This document shows positions 14,478-22,383 of a stretch of DNA of 48,779 bases, in pieces. The DNA is from a virus. The translations under genes and the position numbers were made by a program. The DNA is taken from the IMG/VR virus record IMGVR_UViG_3300008261_000091, positions 1 through 48,779 of that record; one strand, written 5' to 3'. The notes under the pieces are model-generated. The model was not told the origin of the DNA. It did no database searches and saw only the letters and a list, made by a program, of their open reading frames with translations. Position 1 is the stretch's first letter. Every line of letters begins with the position of its first letter.

Positions 14478-14485
14478 AATCTTGA

Positions 14486-14512
14486 CCCCAATCTATTGAT
14501 TGGGGATTTTTT
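14486..14512 (+). terminator. Second rho-independent terminator
   Basis: CCCCAATC-tatt-GATTGGGG, perfect 8-bp arms followed by a T-run. Two terminators stand in tandem. Confidence 0.85.
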
Positions 14513-14518
14513 ATTTAT
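14512..14518 (+). promoter_or_regulatory. TATTTAT box, 12 nt before gene at 14531
   Basis: ttTATTTATtatcatttgatt runs straight out of the terminator T-run into the ATG at 14531. Confidence 0.42.
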
Positions 14519-14530
14519 TATCATTTGATT

Positions 14531-14920
14531 ATGATACCTCACGAAGTTTTAATACAAAGAATTTTTGAAACCTTTTTTAAGGGTGTAGAATACGTAATTG
14601 AACCAGAACTAAGTTTAAAATATCTGTATAACATTAAACTAACCAATATAAAGAGGGCATTCTACGGACAACATAGTTTTGTACCTGAATTTGAATTTGA
14701 TGGGACTAATAACACATATAGTGAAGATGATTTCGCATTTACTCTTAGACACTTTGCACCTAATATAGGCGGTTATATATTGGTGTACACATTCATTAAT
14801 AATAGAGATAGAGTTATAGTCACACCCGACCAAATTCGTATTGAGAATTATGGGATAGTGTCAAGAATTAAAGACCCATATAAAAATAGATTTGAAAAAA
14901 CTTGGGGAAGTTTGGAATAA
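14531..14920 (+). CDS. Hypothetical protein, 129 residues
   Basis: Starts MIPHEVLIQRIFETFFKG; a TTG six bases upstream is less likely. Helix first, then strands (YNIKLTNIKRAF, YILVYTFINN) and a basic end. It has a helix-then-strand layout like the protein at 4767. No family or tag is recognised. Confidence 0.72.
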   Translation: MIPHEVLIQRIFETFFKGVEYVIEPELSLKYLYNIKLTNIKRAFYGQHSFVPEFEFDGTNNTYSEDDFAFTLRHFAPNIGGYILVYTFINNRDRVIVTPDQIRIENYGIVSRIKDPYKNRFEKTWGSLE

Positions 14921-14933
14921 TAAAAAAATTAAT

Positions 14934-14941
14934 TATATTTG
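14934..14941 (+). promoter_or_regulatory. TAnnTTTG promoter (TATATTTG)
   Basis: It lies 36 nt before the ATG at 14978, so here the mRNA would have a leader of about 30 nt, with an agtaag just before the start. Confidence 0.52.
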
Positions 14942-14977
14942 TATCATTATTAATCATCTAAAAAATAAAAGTAAGTT

Positions 14978-15226
14978 ATGGCAACAAAATCAGGACAAAA
15001 AGGACGTTACATTTGCAAAGTAGGATTCTATGATATCTACGCTAAGGATTCATTTAAACCTAAAAAAGAATCTAAGTTTAAATTTACCAAACCAGATGTC
15101 GCATCTACGGTATATAATGTATACCACGCTAAGAAATTGGTTGAGAAAGGATATAAAACCAAAGATGAGGCGGTTGATGTTGCAAAGTCCCTTTTAGGTG
15201 ATAAAGTGGTTATTTATGGTTTATAA
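14978..15226 (+). CDS. Small basic hypothetical protein, 82 residues
   Basis: Begins MATKSGQKGRYICKVGFYDIYAK. Basic, with two strands and a helix-turn-helix-like end (AKKLVEKGYKTKDEAVDVAKSLLG). No family is recognised. The TAnnTTTG promoter and lack of tag suggest action in the infected cell. Confidence 0.7.
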   Translation: MATKSGQKGRYICKVGFYDIYAKDSFKPKKESKFKFTKPDVASTVYNVYHAKKLVEKGYKTKDEAVDVAKSLLGDKVVIYGL

Positions 15227-15253
15227 AAAATAAACTTATATTATTATTATAAT

Positions 15254-15439
15254 ATGAATAATGACCAAAAAGCCGCATATTACGGACAACTTCTAAATGA
15301 ACATACGAGGTTGCAAAATCAAATCGCTTCAATTAAAGGAGAATCTATTGACTTGAATCAACAACAGTTAAACAAGATAAAAGAATTACAACAAAGACAA
15401 TTGAAGGTAATGAACGAGATAAATCGTTTATTAAGTTAG
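15254..15439 (+). CDS. Small coiled-coil protein, 61 residues
   Basis: Almost entirely Gln/Lys/Leu-rich helix with heptad spacing (LLNEHTRLQNQIASIKGE and LNKIKELQQRQLKVMNEINRLL), so it probably oligomerises. Function unknown. It is followed by a perfect terminator. Confidence 0.7.
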   Translation: MNNDQKAAYYGQLLNEHTRLQNQIASIKGESIDLNQQQLNKIKELQQRQLKVMNEINRLLS

Positions 15440-15442
15440 GTT

Positions 15443-15468
15443 AAAACCCCCGAATTCGGGGGTTTTTT
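15443..15468 (+). terminator. Rho-independent terminator
   Basis: AAAACCCCCGAA and TTCGGGGGTTTT form a perfect palindrome followed by T-run. Confidence 0.9.
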
Positions 15469-15478
15469 ATTTCACGAA

Positions 15479-15485
15479 TATTTAT
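15479..15485 (+). promoter_or_regulatory. TATTTAT box, 4 nt before tagged gene
   Basis: aaTATTTATtgatATG. Confidence 0.5.
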
Positions 15486-15489
15486 TGAT

Positions 15490-15873
15490 ATGAAACTTAT
15501 AATCAGTGAGAATCAATATAAACAAATCTGTGAGTTGGAAAGGACTTGGGATGAAGTTGAAGATGAAGAACAATTTGACAGGGTTAAAGACAGATTAGTC
15601 CCAAAGGTTATGAAATTGTTTAAATCTTACGGAAAAACAAAAGAAGGTAAAATATTACTTTTTGGTGGTAAGGATGGTGAGGCTTTAATCAGTTATCATC
15701 CTGAATCTAAAATTTTGTACTATGATAGGTCCATATCTGAATTATTTGAGAAAATATTACCACATCCAATTTGGTATGTTCATGGAAAATTTTTAATCTA
15801 TGAATCCTTTAAAAAATTCTTTCCTGATTATGAAGTTAAAAGAGTTTATTCAGCAAATATCGCTATTTATTAA
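15490..15873 (+). CDS. Short-tag protein, 127 residues
   Basis: Tag MKLIISE. A charged helix (residues 15-45) is followed by beta strands (KILLFGGKDGEALISY) and a C-terminal helix with KKFFPDYEVKRVY. Function unknown. Its last bases contain the promoter box of the next gene. Confidence 0.77.
   Translation: MKLIISENQYKQICELERTWDEVEDEEQFDRVKDRLVPKVMKLFKSYGKTKEGKILLFGGKDGEALISYHPESKILYYDRSISELFEKILPHPIWYVHGKFLIYESFKKFFPDYEVKRVYSANIAIY
15864..15870 (+). promoter_or_regulatory. TATTTAT box inside upstream gene end, 4 nt before tagged gene
   Basis: TATTTATtaatATG. The box encodes the last Ile-Tyr of the preceding gene, so promoter and coding sequence share bases. Confidence 0.48.
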
Positions 15874-15874
15874 T

Positions 15875-16366
15875 ATGAAAATAATAATATCTGAAACACA
15901 ATATTTGAGATTAATGGAGAATAATGAAGTAATTGACGCTATATTAGATAAAATTTCTAGAAAAGAAAAGTTATTCATTGATGAAAAGAAATGTTTGGAC
16001 GCTTACTCTGAACATATGAGAAACGGTGGTAATCCTGATGAATTTAAATGTCCTGAACCTGAATATGATGAAAGAGAAGGACGAGTGTTTGAATCAAGCT
16101 TTCCTAATTTACCCATGATTAAATTTACTTTTTCGGAAGAATTAAAAAATGAAAATGAGATTCAATACTTCGGGGAGATTCAATTTGAAGGTGAGGAGTA
16201 TTTGGGGGTTATTATAACGGATAAGAGAGGGTTTTTGACAGGGTATGATTTCTATAACGTAAGTGACGAACTAAATGACTACAGTTTCAATGATGAGACA
16301 AAAGGGTTAGAACATGAGATTGGGGTTTTCTTTCAAGACGAGGTAATTCCCGAATTAAGAAGATAA
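15875..16366 (+). CDS. Short-tag protein, 163 residues
   Basis: Tag MKIIISE. Longer in-frame starts lie inside the preceding gene and lack the tag, so 15875 is preferred. Residues 30-60 carry KKCLDAYSEHMRNGGNPDEFKCPEPE with two cysteines, then strands including EEYLGVIITDKRGF. Function unknown. Confidence 0.77.
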   Translation: MKIIISETQYLRLMENNEVIDAILDKISRKEKLFIDEKKCLDAYSEHMRNGGNPDEFKCPEPEYDEREGRVFESSFPNLPMIKFTFSEELKNENEIQYFGEIQFEGEEYLGVIITDKRGFLTGYDFYNVSDELNDYSFNDETKGLEHEIGVFFQDEVIPELRR

Positions 16367-16374
16367 TTATAAGT

Positions 16375-16653
16375 ATGATTAACGAAGAATTAGATAAAAT
16401 AAAATATTTGTTTGGGTATAAGAAGGGTGTTGTGATAAGTGAACAAACAACACCAACTAGTGGTGGTACTACAGGTGACACCACAACACAAACAACCACA
16501 ATTCCACAAAAAATAGACCTTGATGGGTTAAAAAGATGTTCAGGATTTAAATCTGATGGTAAATTAATTAAAGGTGAAGAAAAAGGTGAGTTTATTATTT
16601 TTAATGATGATAAAGGGACACCTATTTGTAAAAAACCTAAAGAAACCCCTTGA
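16375..16653 (+). CDS. Tagged protein (INEELDKIKYLFG type), Thr-rich
   Basis: A 92-residue protein. Residues 2-23 (INEELDKIKYLFGYKKGVVISE) pair with the NEEIRRIKNMMG tag at 11781 and end in V-I-S-E. A Thr/Gly-rich linker (about 25-42) leads to a small domain with two cysteines. The stop codon lies within the terminator stem. The layout is tag, linker, small payload. Confidence 0.72.
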   Translation: MINEELDKIKYLFGYKKGVVISEQTTPTSGGTTGDTTTQTTTIPQKIDLDGLKRCSGFKSDGKLIKGEEKGEFIIFNDDKGTPICKKPKETP

Positions 16654-16670
16654 TAACAAAGGGGTTTTTT
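16643..16670 (+). terminator. Rho-independent terminator overlapping the stop
   Basis: AAACCCCTT-gataac-AAGGGGTTT then T-run; the upstream arm encodes the last residues of the preceding gene. Confidence 0.85.
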
Positions 16671-16683
16671 GTTAATCTTATGT

Positions 16684-17007
16684 ATGGATGGGATTTCAGA
16701 CATATATATTAAGATTAATAAGTTGGTTATACCAAAGTTTCCGCAAATTAAAAATGTAAATGTGACGTGTGAACATCGTCCTGGGGTTATCTTAAGACCA
16801 TGGGTCACCACACATGGGACGGAGTATGAGGATATTTTGGTTTTTGATGTCCAATTTGATGAAAATATGAAATTCATACCAAACTTACTAACGGATATAG
16901 GTAACACTATTTTTTTACTTATAAAGATGATATACCCAAATGATTATATAAAAACCAGGGTCAATTTTAATAGTTTAATTGCTCAATCATCATTTATAAA
17001 CTACTAA
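16684..17007 (+). CDS. Hypothetical protein, 107 residues
   Basis: Starts MDGISDIYIKINKLV, choosing the ATG over a TTG 15 nt upstream. Strands (NVNVTCEHR, ILVFDVQFD) are followed by a helix (LLTDIGNTIFLLIKMIY) and a last strand, a layout like the proteins at 6995, 9011 and 11089. Function unknown. Confidence 0.7.
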   Translation: MDGISDIYIKINKLVIPKFPQIKNVNVTCEHRPGVILRPWVTTHGTEYEDILVFDVQFDENMKFIPNLLTDIGNTIFLLIKMIYPNDYIKTRVNFNSLIAQSSFINY

Positions 17008-17008
17008 C

Positions 17009-17015
17009 TATTTAT
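17009..17015 (+). promoter_or_regulatory. TATTTAT box, 19 nt before coiled-coil gene
   Basis: acTATTTATaaaaaatacttcaaagatt leads to the ATG at 17035; it overlaps the end of the previous gene. Confidence 0.42.
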
Positions 17016-17034
17016 AAAAAATACTTCAAAGATT

Positions 17035-17217
17035 ATGGACAACGTAACTGAAAGACAAATTAATGACATTCAAAAACTAATTAAATTCTATAGTGACTTG
17101 GGTGAGACAAATAAACATATTGAAAATTATGTTAAAGAGCTACACGTCCAATTGGAGGAATTAAAAAATCCAAAGGAAACAATCTCAGATGAAGGACAAG
17201 ATAAAAGTCAGGTTTAA
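17035..17217 (+). CDS. Small helical protein, 60 residues
   Basis: Glu/Lys/Asn-rich, nearly all helix (DIQKLIKFYSDLGETNKHI, YVKELHVQLEEL), with a polar tail. It overlaps the start of the next gene by 29 bases in another frame. Function unknown. Confidence 0.65.
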   Translation: MDNVTERQINDIQKLIKFYSDLGETNKHIENYVKELHVQLEELKNPKETISDEGQDKSQV

Positions 17218-17557
17218 TTTAGGTAGGGGTAAAAATTATCGTAAATGGAAGATAGAGTACCCCAATTCTGAACTAAAATACCTTAACCCTGATGAGGTTA
17301 ATCTTATTATGGAAGGTTGTCTACTAAAAAACTATAAAAAGACGGCACAGAGGATATATGAAGGGGCAAATAAGACCGTGTGTTCTTGGATAATTTGTGA
17401 TAATGTTATAATTAACTCACCAAAACCTCATCTTGGGGGTAAATCGGTATCTTATAACCCAAGAATCAGACCACATTGGGTGTATGACGGAGATGATGCA
17501 GATAATTTCACATTCAGTACATTAATATCCAATGGTAGAGAAATATATTCGGCGTAA
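17189..17557 (+). CDS. Conserved-looking hypothetical protein, 122 residues
   Basis: It has a basic N-terminus (KDKIKVRFNLGRGKNYRKWK) followed by compact Trp-, Cys- and Gly-containing blocks (KTVCSWIICDNVII, NPRIRPHWVYDG) that look like a folded enzyme-like or binding domain under strong constraint. I recall similar proteins among large phages but cannot name a function. It overlaps the preceding small gene. Confidence 0.7.
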   Translation: MKDKIKVRFNLGRGKNYRKWKIEYPNSELKYLNPDEVNLIMEGCLLKNYKKTAQRIYEGANKTVCSWIICDNVIINSPKPHLGGKSVSYNPRIRPHWVYDGDDADNFTFSTLISNGREIYSA

Positions 17558-17564
17558 TATTTAT
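17558..17564 (+). promoter_or_regulatory. TATTTAT box, 4 nt before tagged gene
   Basis: taaTATTTATcattATG, immediately after the previous stop; same 11 nt as at 2447-2457. Confidence 0.5.
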
Positions 17565-17568
17565 CATT

Positions 17569-18051
17569 ATGAAATTAATCATCACCGAAGACCAAAAATT
17601 CTCCATAATTAAGAAATATTGGGATAAGTTATCCTCACAAGGTAAGGAACCATCTATTGGTGATACTGTATTGTCATTATTCCATGTAGAACATAACGAT
17701 TTACCTGATTTACAGGACTTTTTAGTTGAGTATTTGGGCGGTTATGAGGTTGCGATTAAGAAAACAATAAAAATGTTAGAAAACCTACCCCCAATTGACC
17801 TTGATACGGACGATATCCTATCAAAATGGAAATATGTTCAGGTAAATAGAGTATTTACAACATCTTTTGGAATTGATATTGTTGTTTTTGGTAAAAATGT
17901 TCAAGATACGGTTAAAGATATGGATATGTCCGAGTATTTTGATTTCAGTGACTATATTAATGACCAAGTAGGCAGTGATTTATATGAGTTAGTAACCACA
18001 AAAACGGGTATTGATATATATGTTGGTAGCATTGACTACTCAAACGAATAA
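17569..18051 (+). CDS. Short-tag protein, 160 residues
   Basis: Tag MKLIITE followed by DQKFSIIKKYWDKL. Layout and length recall the protein at 9726 (helix, then GDTVLSLFHVEH, acidic core, final strands). A KWKYVQVNRV strand pair and an acidic end are visible. Function unknown; a distant paralogy with 9726 is possible. Confidence 0.77.
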   Translation: MKLIITEDQKFSIIKKYWDKLSSQGKEPSIGDTVLSLFHVEHNDLPDLQDFLVEYLGGYEVAIKKTIKMLENLPPIDLDTDDILSKWKYVQVNRVFTTSFGIDIVVFGKNVQDTVKDMDMSEYFDFSDYINDQVGSDLYELVTTKTGIDIYVGSIDYSNE

Positions 18052-18088
18052 TATTTGATATTCCGCTTCATTTCCCTTAATTTTATGT

Positions 18089-18322
18089 ATGAGACAAGAG
18101 TTAGTTGAGGTATTTATAAAAAAAATGTACCCTGACAGTGAATTTAATATTGTTAGTTACGAAAAAATGTCTAGATTTGATTTTAATGATTCAGGACAGT
18201 TTGTTGAAGGGGAATCTGCGATATTTATTGATATGAGAATTTCAGGTGTGGAAAATAACTATGAAATAACAGGAATGTTGGAAAAGTTCACGGGATTTGA
18301 GTTCAGAATTAATTTTATATAA
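18089..18322 (+). CDS. Hypothetical protein, 77 residues
   Basis: Small alpha/beta protein: helix VEVFIKKMYPDSEF, acidic strands, then GMLEKFTGFEFRINF. No tag and no recognised family. An imperfect TATTTG-like box lies about 30 nt upstream. The next gene starts 6 nt after its stop. Confidence 0.62.
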   Translation: MRQELVEVFIKKMYPDSEFNIVSYEKMSRFDFNDSGQFVEGESAIFIDMRISGVENNYEITGMLEKFTGFEFRINFI

Positions 18323-18328
18323 ACAAAA

Positions 18329-18604
18329 ATGGGAACATTAGTAGAAACGGCATACGCTAATTATTTAACACAAGTCGTAACCGATTTGACAATAGGGGAA
18401 TTTAAAAATTTATTAATTAATGATGACGCATTTAATACCGAATGGGCCAATGGGTCAACAAGAGAATTAACTTTTGATGAAAGGTATAGAATTGCAGAAT
18501 CAATTGAAAATGTTAGGATTAATAAAGTTCAGAAGTACGGAGAGGCTTACATTACTTTACATCTTAACAATTTTAATATACCAAAACGAGTTATTTTAGA
18601 GTAA
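18329..18604 (+). CDS. Hypothetical protein, 91 residues
   Basis: Mostly helical (YANYLTQVVTDLTIGEFKNLL) followed by strand pairs (YITLHLNNFNI). Function unknown. It precedes the T9SS cargo gene by 10 nt, with ggag before that gene's ATG. Confidence 0.65.
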   Translation: MGTLVETAYANYLTQVVTDLTIGEFKNLLINDDAFNTEWANGSTRELTFDERYRIAESIENVRINKVQKYGEAYITLHLNNFNIPKRVILE

Positions 18605-18614
18605 GGAGATTTAT

Positions 18615-19808
18615 ATGAAGTTAGGTTTATTTATGTTGTTGATATTCCCATATTGGTTAATATCACAAACTTGTGTAACCATATCTGATGGAACATATGG
18701 TAATTCACAAACAACACCACTAGCACCAATATATGGTTTATACGATTATAGTTGGTCCTCAAGTATATATCGGGCTGCGGATATTGGTGCGGCCAAAACA
18801 ATAGGTTCCATTGCATGGTATGTTGATGGGTTCCAATCAGGGTATTCACAAACAGGTCCGTATACCTTCAATAATGTTCAAATATATTTTGCGTATACCA
18901 CTTTATCAGGTTGGGCTAGTACAAATAATGTATCGGGGGTTAATAGACTAACAGGAGTGAATGTGGCTCAAGGAATCACCTCTTGGACAAAAGTGTTTGA
19001 CGGTTCATTTACATTCAATGCCTCAGATGCTTGGAAAACCATAACTTTAACATCCCCGTTTAGTTATGATGGTGCGACAAATCTAATTGTACATGTTGAC
19101 AATAATGACGGTTCATATGCTTCAGGATACCCAATATTTCACTACACCAACTATAATACCGCAACCTCAACAAGAACAATGAAGTACGGAGCCCAAGACG
19201 GCTCAATGGGACCTACGTCAGGTACAAGGTTATATGCAAGACCCGACATTAAATTTTGTACAACATCGGCATTACCAATTGAATTGTTAGACTTTAAACC
19301 AACATATAAAAATGGGGTGGTTAACATTAAATGGGTTACTGCATCTGAAAAAAATAATGACTATTTTACTATTGAAAAAACAATCAATGGGGTTAGTTAT
19401 GAAACCATAGATACTGTAGATGCGGTCGGAAACAGTCAGACAATATCCGATTATAACTCATTTGATTATGATTTAAATTCTTCAGTAATCTACTATAGAT
19501 TAAAACAGACGGATATTGATGGTAAAAACACGATAACTGATTGGTATTCGGTTAATATAATTGATGAAATTAAAAATATAACAGTCACACCAAACCCTTT
19601 TAGTGATAATATTAATATAATGTTTGATTCGGATATCCGAGGACCACAAATAATCTGTATTACCGATTTAATGGGGAAAGTATTACATCAAGAAGAAATT
19701 AATATATCTATGGGAAGTAACTACTTCAACATAAAGTTGGAAAATTTTGATAAAGGAATTTATCTATTGAATTTTAATAAAATTATCTTTAAAATTGAGA
19801 ATGAATAA
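18615..19808 (+). CDS. Secreted protein with type IX secretion sorting domain
   Basis: A 397-residue protein. Residues 1-18 are a signal peptide ending WLISQ. Residues 20-210 form a Ser/Thr/Tyr/Gly-rich beta domain. Residues about 213-305 are the Bacteroidetes module that starts ALPIELLDF and contains EKNNDYFTIEK and YYRLKQTDIDG. Residues about 315-397 match the type A C-terminal sorting domain: VTPNPFSDNINI, then LMGKVL and DKGIYLLNF. The host T9SS would export and anchor it on the cell surface. It is a cellular-type gene, clearly host-derived. It might alter adhesion or superinfection; that is inference. Confidence 0.88.
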   Translation: MKLGLFMLLIFPYWLISQTCVTISDGTYGNSQTTPLAPIYGLYDYSWSSSIYRAADIGAAKTIGSIAWYVDGFQSGYSQTGPYTFNNVQIYFAYTTLSGWASTNNVSGVNRLTGVNVAQGITSWTKVFDGSFTFNASDAWKTITLTSPFSYDGATNLIVHVDNNDGSYASGYPIFHYTNYNTATSTRTMKYGAQDGSMGPTSGTRLYARPDIKFCTTSALPIELLDFKPTYKNGVVNIKWVTASEKNNDYFTIEKTINGVSYETIDTVDAVGNSQTISDYNSFDYDLNSSVIYYRLKQTDIDGKNTITDWYSVNIIDEIKNITVTPNPFSDNINIMFDSDIRGPQIICITDLMGKVLHQEEINISMGSNYFNIKLENFDKGIYLLNFNKIIFKIENE

Positions 19809-19911
19809 TCTTGAAAAGATAATGAACAATATGGATAATGATGATAAAATCTTTATCCTGTTATACTTCATTTCGGTTTCAATTATTGGAATTATTACAT
19901 TTTTTATATAA
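19801..19911 (+). CDS. 36-residue single-span membrane protein
   Basis: Starts inside the end of the T9SS gene (8-base overlap). A polar N-terminus (MNNLEKIMNNMDNDDK) is followed by one hydrophobic segment IFILLYFISVSIIGIITFF. Function unknown. Confidence 0.5.
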   Translation: MNNLEKIMNNMDNDDKIFILLYFISVSIIGIITFFI

Positions 19912-19919
19912 AATAAATT

Positions 19920-20306
19920 ATGACAGAACAAGAAATGAATGATTACCTAAAATCTATAGGTGGTTTAAAAAATGCGTGGGGTGTTTATGAAAGAACAGTT
20001 GATAATTGTAAATTTTTTAGTGTCAATTCTGGTTGGTACCCAATAATAAAAGACCTTATTAACGACCTGATTGGTATGGGTTGGGATAAGAATTTAATTC
20101 AGTGTAAAGAAAAATTTGGGGGTCTTAGATTTTATATTGATGAAGGTTCTGATGAAATGCATAAAAGAATTATGGATGCGGAAATAAATAGTTACCGTAC
20201 TTGTGAAACCTGTGGAAAAGAAGGTGAAGTAAGACGAGATATTGGTTGGCATTTGACTTTGTGTGATGAACATTATAAACTTAAGAATAAAATAGAAAAA
20301 GTATGA
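19920..20306 (+). CDS. Conserved phage protein with C-terminal zinc knuckle
   Basis: A 128-residue protein with a well-conserved-looking block GWYPIIKDLINDLIGMGWDK and EKFGGLRFYIDEGSDE, then CETCGKEGEVR and LCDEH, together a probable zinc-binding Cys/His site near the end. I recall this family among phages and bacteria, without a known function. The start overlaps nothing; the stop overlaps the next small gene by 4 bases. Confidence 0.72.
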   Translation: MTEQEMNDYLKSIGGLKNAWGVYERTVDNCKFFSVNSGWYPIIKDLINDLIGMGWDKNLIQCKEKFGGLRFYIDEGSDEMHKRIMDAEINSYRTCETCGKEGEVRRDIGWHLTLCDEHYKLKNKIEKV

Positions 20307-20404
20307 AAAAATTTATAGAAGATTATAACGAGAAATGGTATTTTCTCGGTACACTGGTTGGGATAATGGCTGGTATAACCATTGGTTGGGTGTTATTTAA
20401 ATAA
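20303..20404 (+). CDS. 33-residue single-span membrane protein
   Basis: ATG overlaps the previous stop (ATGA). A charged N-terminus (MKKFIEDYNEKW) precedes one Gly-rich span, FLGTLVGIMAGITIGWVLF. GxxxG spacing suggests it packs against itself or another helix. Function unknown. Confidence 0.55.
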   Translation: MKKFIEDYNEKWYFLGTLVGIMAGITIGWVLFK

Positions 20405-20420
20405 ATAAAATAAATAAATT

Positions 20421-20666
20421 ATGGAAACATTTTATATTAAAGAAGAAAAGCTTGATAACGGAAAAAGTAGATACTATCCGATTAAAAAAATACAGGATAA
20501 TATTTCTTATTGGAATGAAGAATATATCCTAAAAAAATGGTACCCCGCTGAAAAGCATGATTATTGTGATAGTTATAATTTAGCTCTTTCGTCAATTGAA
20601 AGGGAAAAGGAATACCAATTAAATACTTACCCAAGTGTAACCGAAACAATAATCCACGAAATATAA
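20421..20666 (+). CDS. Hypothetical protein, 81 residues
   Basis: Charged and aromatic (METFYIKEEKLDNGKSRYYP, WNEEYILKKWYPAEKHDYCD), ending in a helix and VTETIIHEI. No family is recognised. It sits in a run of small plus-strand genes with 4-20 nt gaps. Confidence 0.65.
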   Translation: METFYIKEEKLDNGKSRYYPIKKIQDNISYWNEEYILKKWYPAEKHDYCDSYNLALSSIEREKEYQLNTYPSVTETIIHEI

Positions 20667-20670
20667 TTAA

Positions 20671-20877
20671 ATGAAAAAACTATTACTAATTTTACCGTTA
20701 CTTATCTCCTGTAAAACAACTAAGAAAGCTGAATGTGACGCCTATGGAATGGTGACTGTGTGTGACACAATTATTTTTGATGAACAACACATCCACTCAA
20801 GATTCAATAATAAGTGGGAATGTTATGAATTTCCGTCAGATACTTTAGAAATTGACAGAGTTTTAAGTTTAAAATAA
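20671..20877 (+). CDS. Small predicted lipoprotein, 68 residues
   Basis: MKKLLLILPLLISCKTTKK: a signal peptide with lipobox LISC, cleavage before Cys14. The mature part has further cysteines and a short alpha/beta region. It would be anchored in the envelope. Phage lipoproteins often block superinfection or act as spanin subunits; neither can be decided here. Confidence 0.72.
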   Translation: MKKLLLILPLLISCKTTKKAECDAYGMVTVCDTIIFDEQHIHSRFNNKWECYEFPSDTLEIDRVLSLK

Positions 20878-20883
20878 AACGTT

Positions 20884-21081
20884 ATGAAATTGATTAAAAG
20901 AAAATTGGCCAAACCTATAATGACATCATTTGTTTGGTCTATACCCGCAATAACATATATTATTTTGAAAATTTATAAAATTGTGGATTTTAATACTGAA
21001 TGGATATGGTGGGTTACTTTACCAACTTTACTAAGTTCTTGGGTGACTCTAAATTTTGAAATTAAAATAGAACAAAAATGA
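20884..21081 (+). CDS. Small membrane protein, 65 residues
   Basis: Two hydrophobic spans (about 14-32 and 39-57; SFVWSIPAITYIILKIY and WIWWVTLPTLLSSWVTL) with basic N-terminus KLIKRKLAKP. The stop overlaps the thyA start by 4 bases (ATGA). Function unknown. Confidence 0.65.
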   Translation: MKLIKRKLAKPIMTSFVWSIPAITYIILKIYKIVDFNTEWIWWVTLPTLLSSWVTLNFEIKIEQK

Positions 21082-22376
21082 ACACGTTAGATAAATCTTA
21101 CCAAGCGCTCCTACAAGACATCCTAGATAATGGCATTCGCAAGGAGGATAGAACGGGTACAGGAACACTATCAGTATTCGGAAGACAAATCAGACACAAG
21201 ATGTCAGAAGGATTTCCTTTACTCACAACAAAGAAAATGTATTTCAAAGGAATTGTAACAGAATTGTTATGGTTCTTGAGTGGTGATACAAACATCAAAT
21301 ACCTTGTTGATAATGATTGTCATATTTGGGATGGCGATGCGTATAAGAATTATCTTACCAAAGGTGCTAAACTAAATGAAGAATTAGGTGGAGTACCAGA
21401 TTACTACACACAAGAAGAATTCATTAACAAAATCAAAACAAATGATGAGTTTGCTAATAAGTGGGGTGAATTAGGTCCCGTGTATGGGAAGCAATGGAGA
21501 AAGTGGGATGTACCTAAAATTCTAACAATAGAAAGAGGTAAAATAGAAAATAGTATTGGAACTGAATGGGGAAGTTGGGAAAGAAACCCGATAGACCAAA
21601 TCCAAAATTTAATCAACGACCTTAAAACAAACCCAGACTCAAGACGACTAATGGTTTCAGCTTGGAATGTAGGTGAATTGGACCAAATGACACTTCCACC
21701 TTGTCATTATGGATTTCAAGTTTATACAAGAGAGTTGAGTTGGTACGATGACTTAGATAAAATTAAAGAAATCTATGTTAATTGGAGTTTAGCAAAAAGT
21801 TCTGGTGGATATGCTGGAGACATTAAAACTGACACTATAGAATCAGCTAATCAAATATTTGTCAATGGGTGGCAAAATAATAAAGACCCATACACAGGTA
21901 AGCCTTTAATTGAACTTGAATGTTTTTCATCAATACCTAAACGAGCAATCTCATTAATGTGGAACCAACGTTCAGTGGATACATTCTTAGGTTTACCATT
22001 CAACATTGCTTCTTATGGTTTACTACTTGAAATAATTGCAAAAGAAGTTAATATGGTTCCTGATGAATTGATTGGTAATTTAGGTGATACTCACTTGTAC
22101 TTGAATCACATTGAGCAAGCAAAGGAACAGATTGGTCAACCTATATTTGAAGAATCACTGACACTATATCCAAATGGTCCTATGAATGAAGGTATTAAAA
22201 AACAAATAATAATTGGACATACAAGAGAACCATATCCGTTACCAAAATTAATGATATGTGAGGATATGAGAAGAACTGATGGATTTAAAGTTCCATTTGA
22301 TGAATTAGATTATAGTTTAATTAAATTAATAGATTATCAATCACACCCAAGTATTAAGGCACCATTAAGTAATTAA
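21078..22376 (+). CDS. thyA: Thymidylate synthase
   Basis: A 432-residue ThyA that converts dUMP to dTMP with methylene-tetrahydrofolate. Visible are DRTGTGTLSVFG (24-35), the catalytic PPCH (Cys209), RSVDTFLGLPFNIASYG, GDTHLYLNH and the C-terminal HPSIKAP. The usual bacterial enzyme is about 264 residues. Here there are insertions: about 96-170 and a large one at about 221-288 between the catalytic strand and the RSVD block. All core motifs remain, so it should be active. It supports dTTP supply for an AT-rich phage genome. Confidence 0.95.
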   Translation: MNTLDKSYQALLQDILDNGIRKEDRTGTGTLSVFGRQIRHKMSEGFPLLTTKKMYFKGIVTELLWFLSGDTNIKYLVDNDCHIWDGDAYKNYLTKGAKLNEELGGVPDYYTQEEFINKIKTNDEFANKWGELGPVYGKQWRKWDVPKILTIERGKIENSIGTEWGSWERNPIDQIQNLINDLKTNPDSRRLMVSAWNVGELDQMTLPPCHYGFQVYTRELSWYDDLDKIKEIYVNWSLAKSSGGYAGDIKTDTIESANQIFVNGWQNNKDPYTGKPLIELECFSSIPKRAISLMWNQRSVDTFLGLPFNIASYGLLLEIIAKEVNMVPDELIGNLGDTHLYLNHIEQAKEQIGQPIFEESLTLYPNGPMNEGIKKQIIIGHTREPYPLPKLMICEDMRRTDGFKVPFDELDYSLIKLIDYQSHPSIKAPLSN

Positions 22377-22383
22377 TTAAGTT

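Noticed and set aside
16287-16907. Minus-strand frame of 206 codons.
   Set aside because: It covers two plausible plus-strand genes and a terminator; its composition is low-complexity.
704-17600. Short N-terminal tags as Sec signal peptides.
   Set aside because: Only 4-5 hydrophobic residues are followed by a Glu and charged residues; there is no h-region or signal-peptidase site.
21078-22376. Intein or intron in thyA.
   Set aside because: The frame is continuous, insert ends have no intein Cys/Ser and His-Asn splice residues, and no intron borders are seen.
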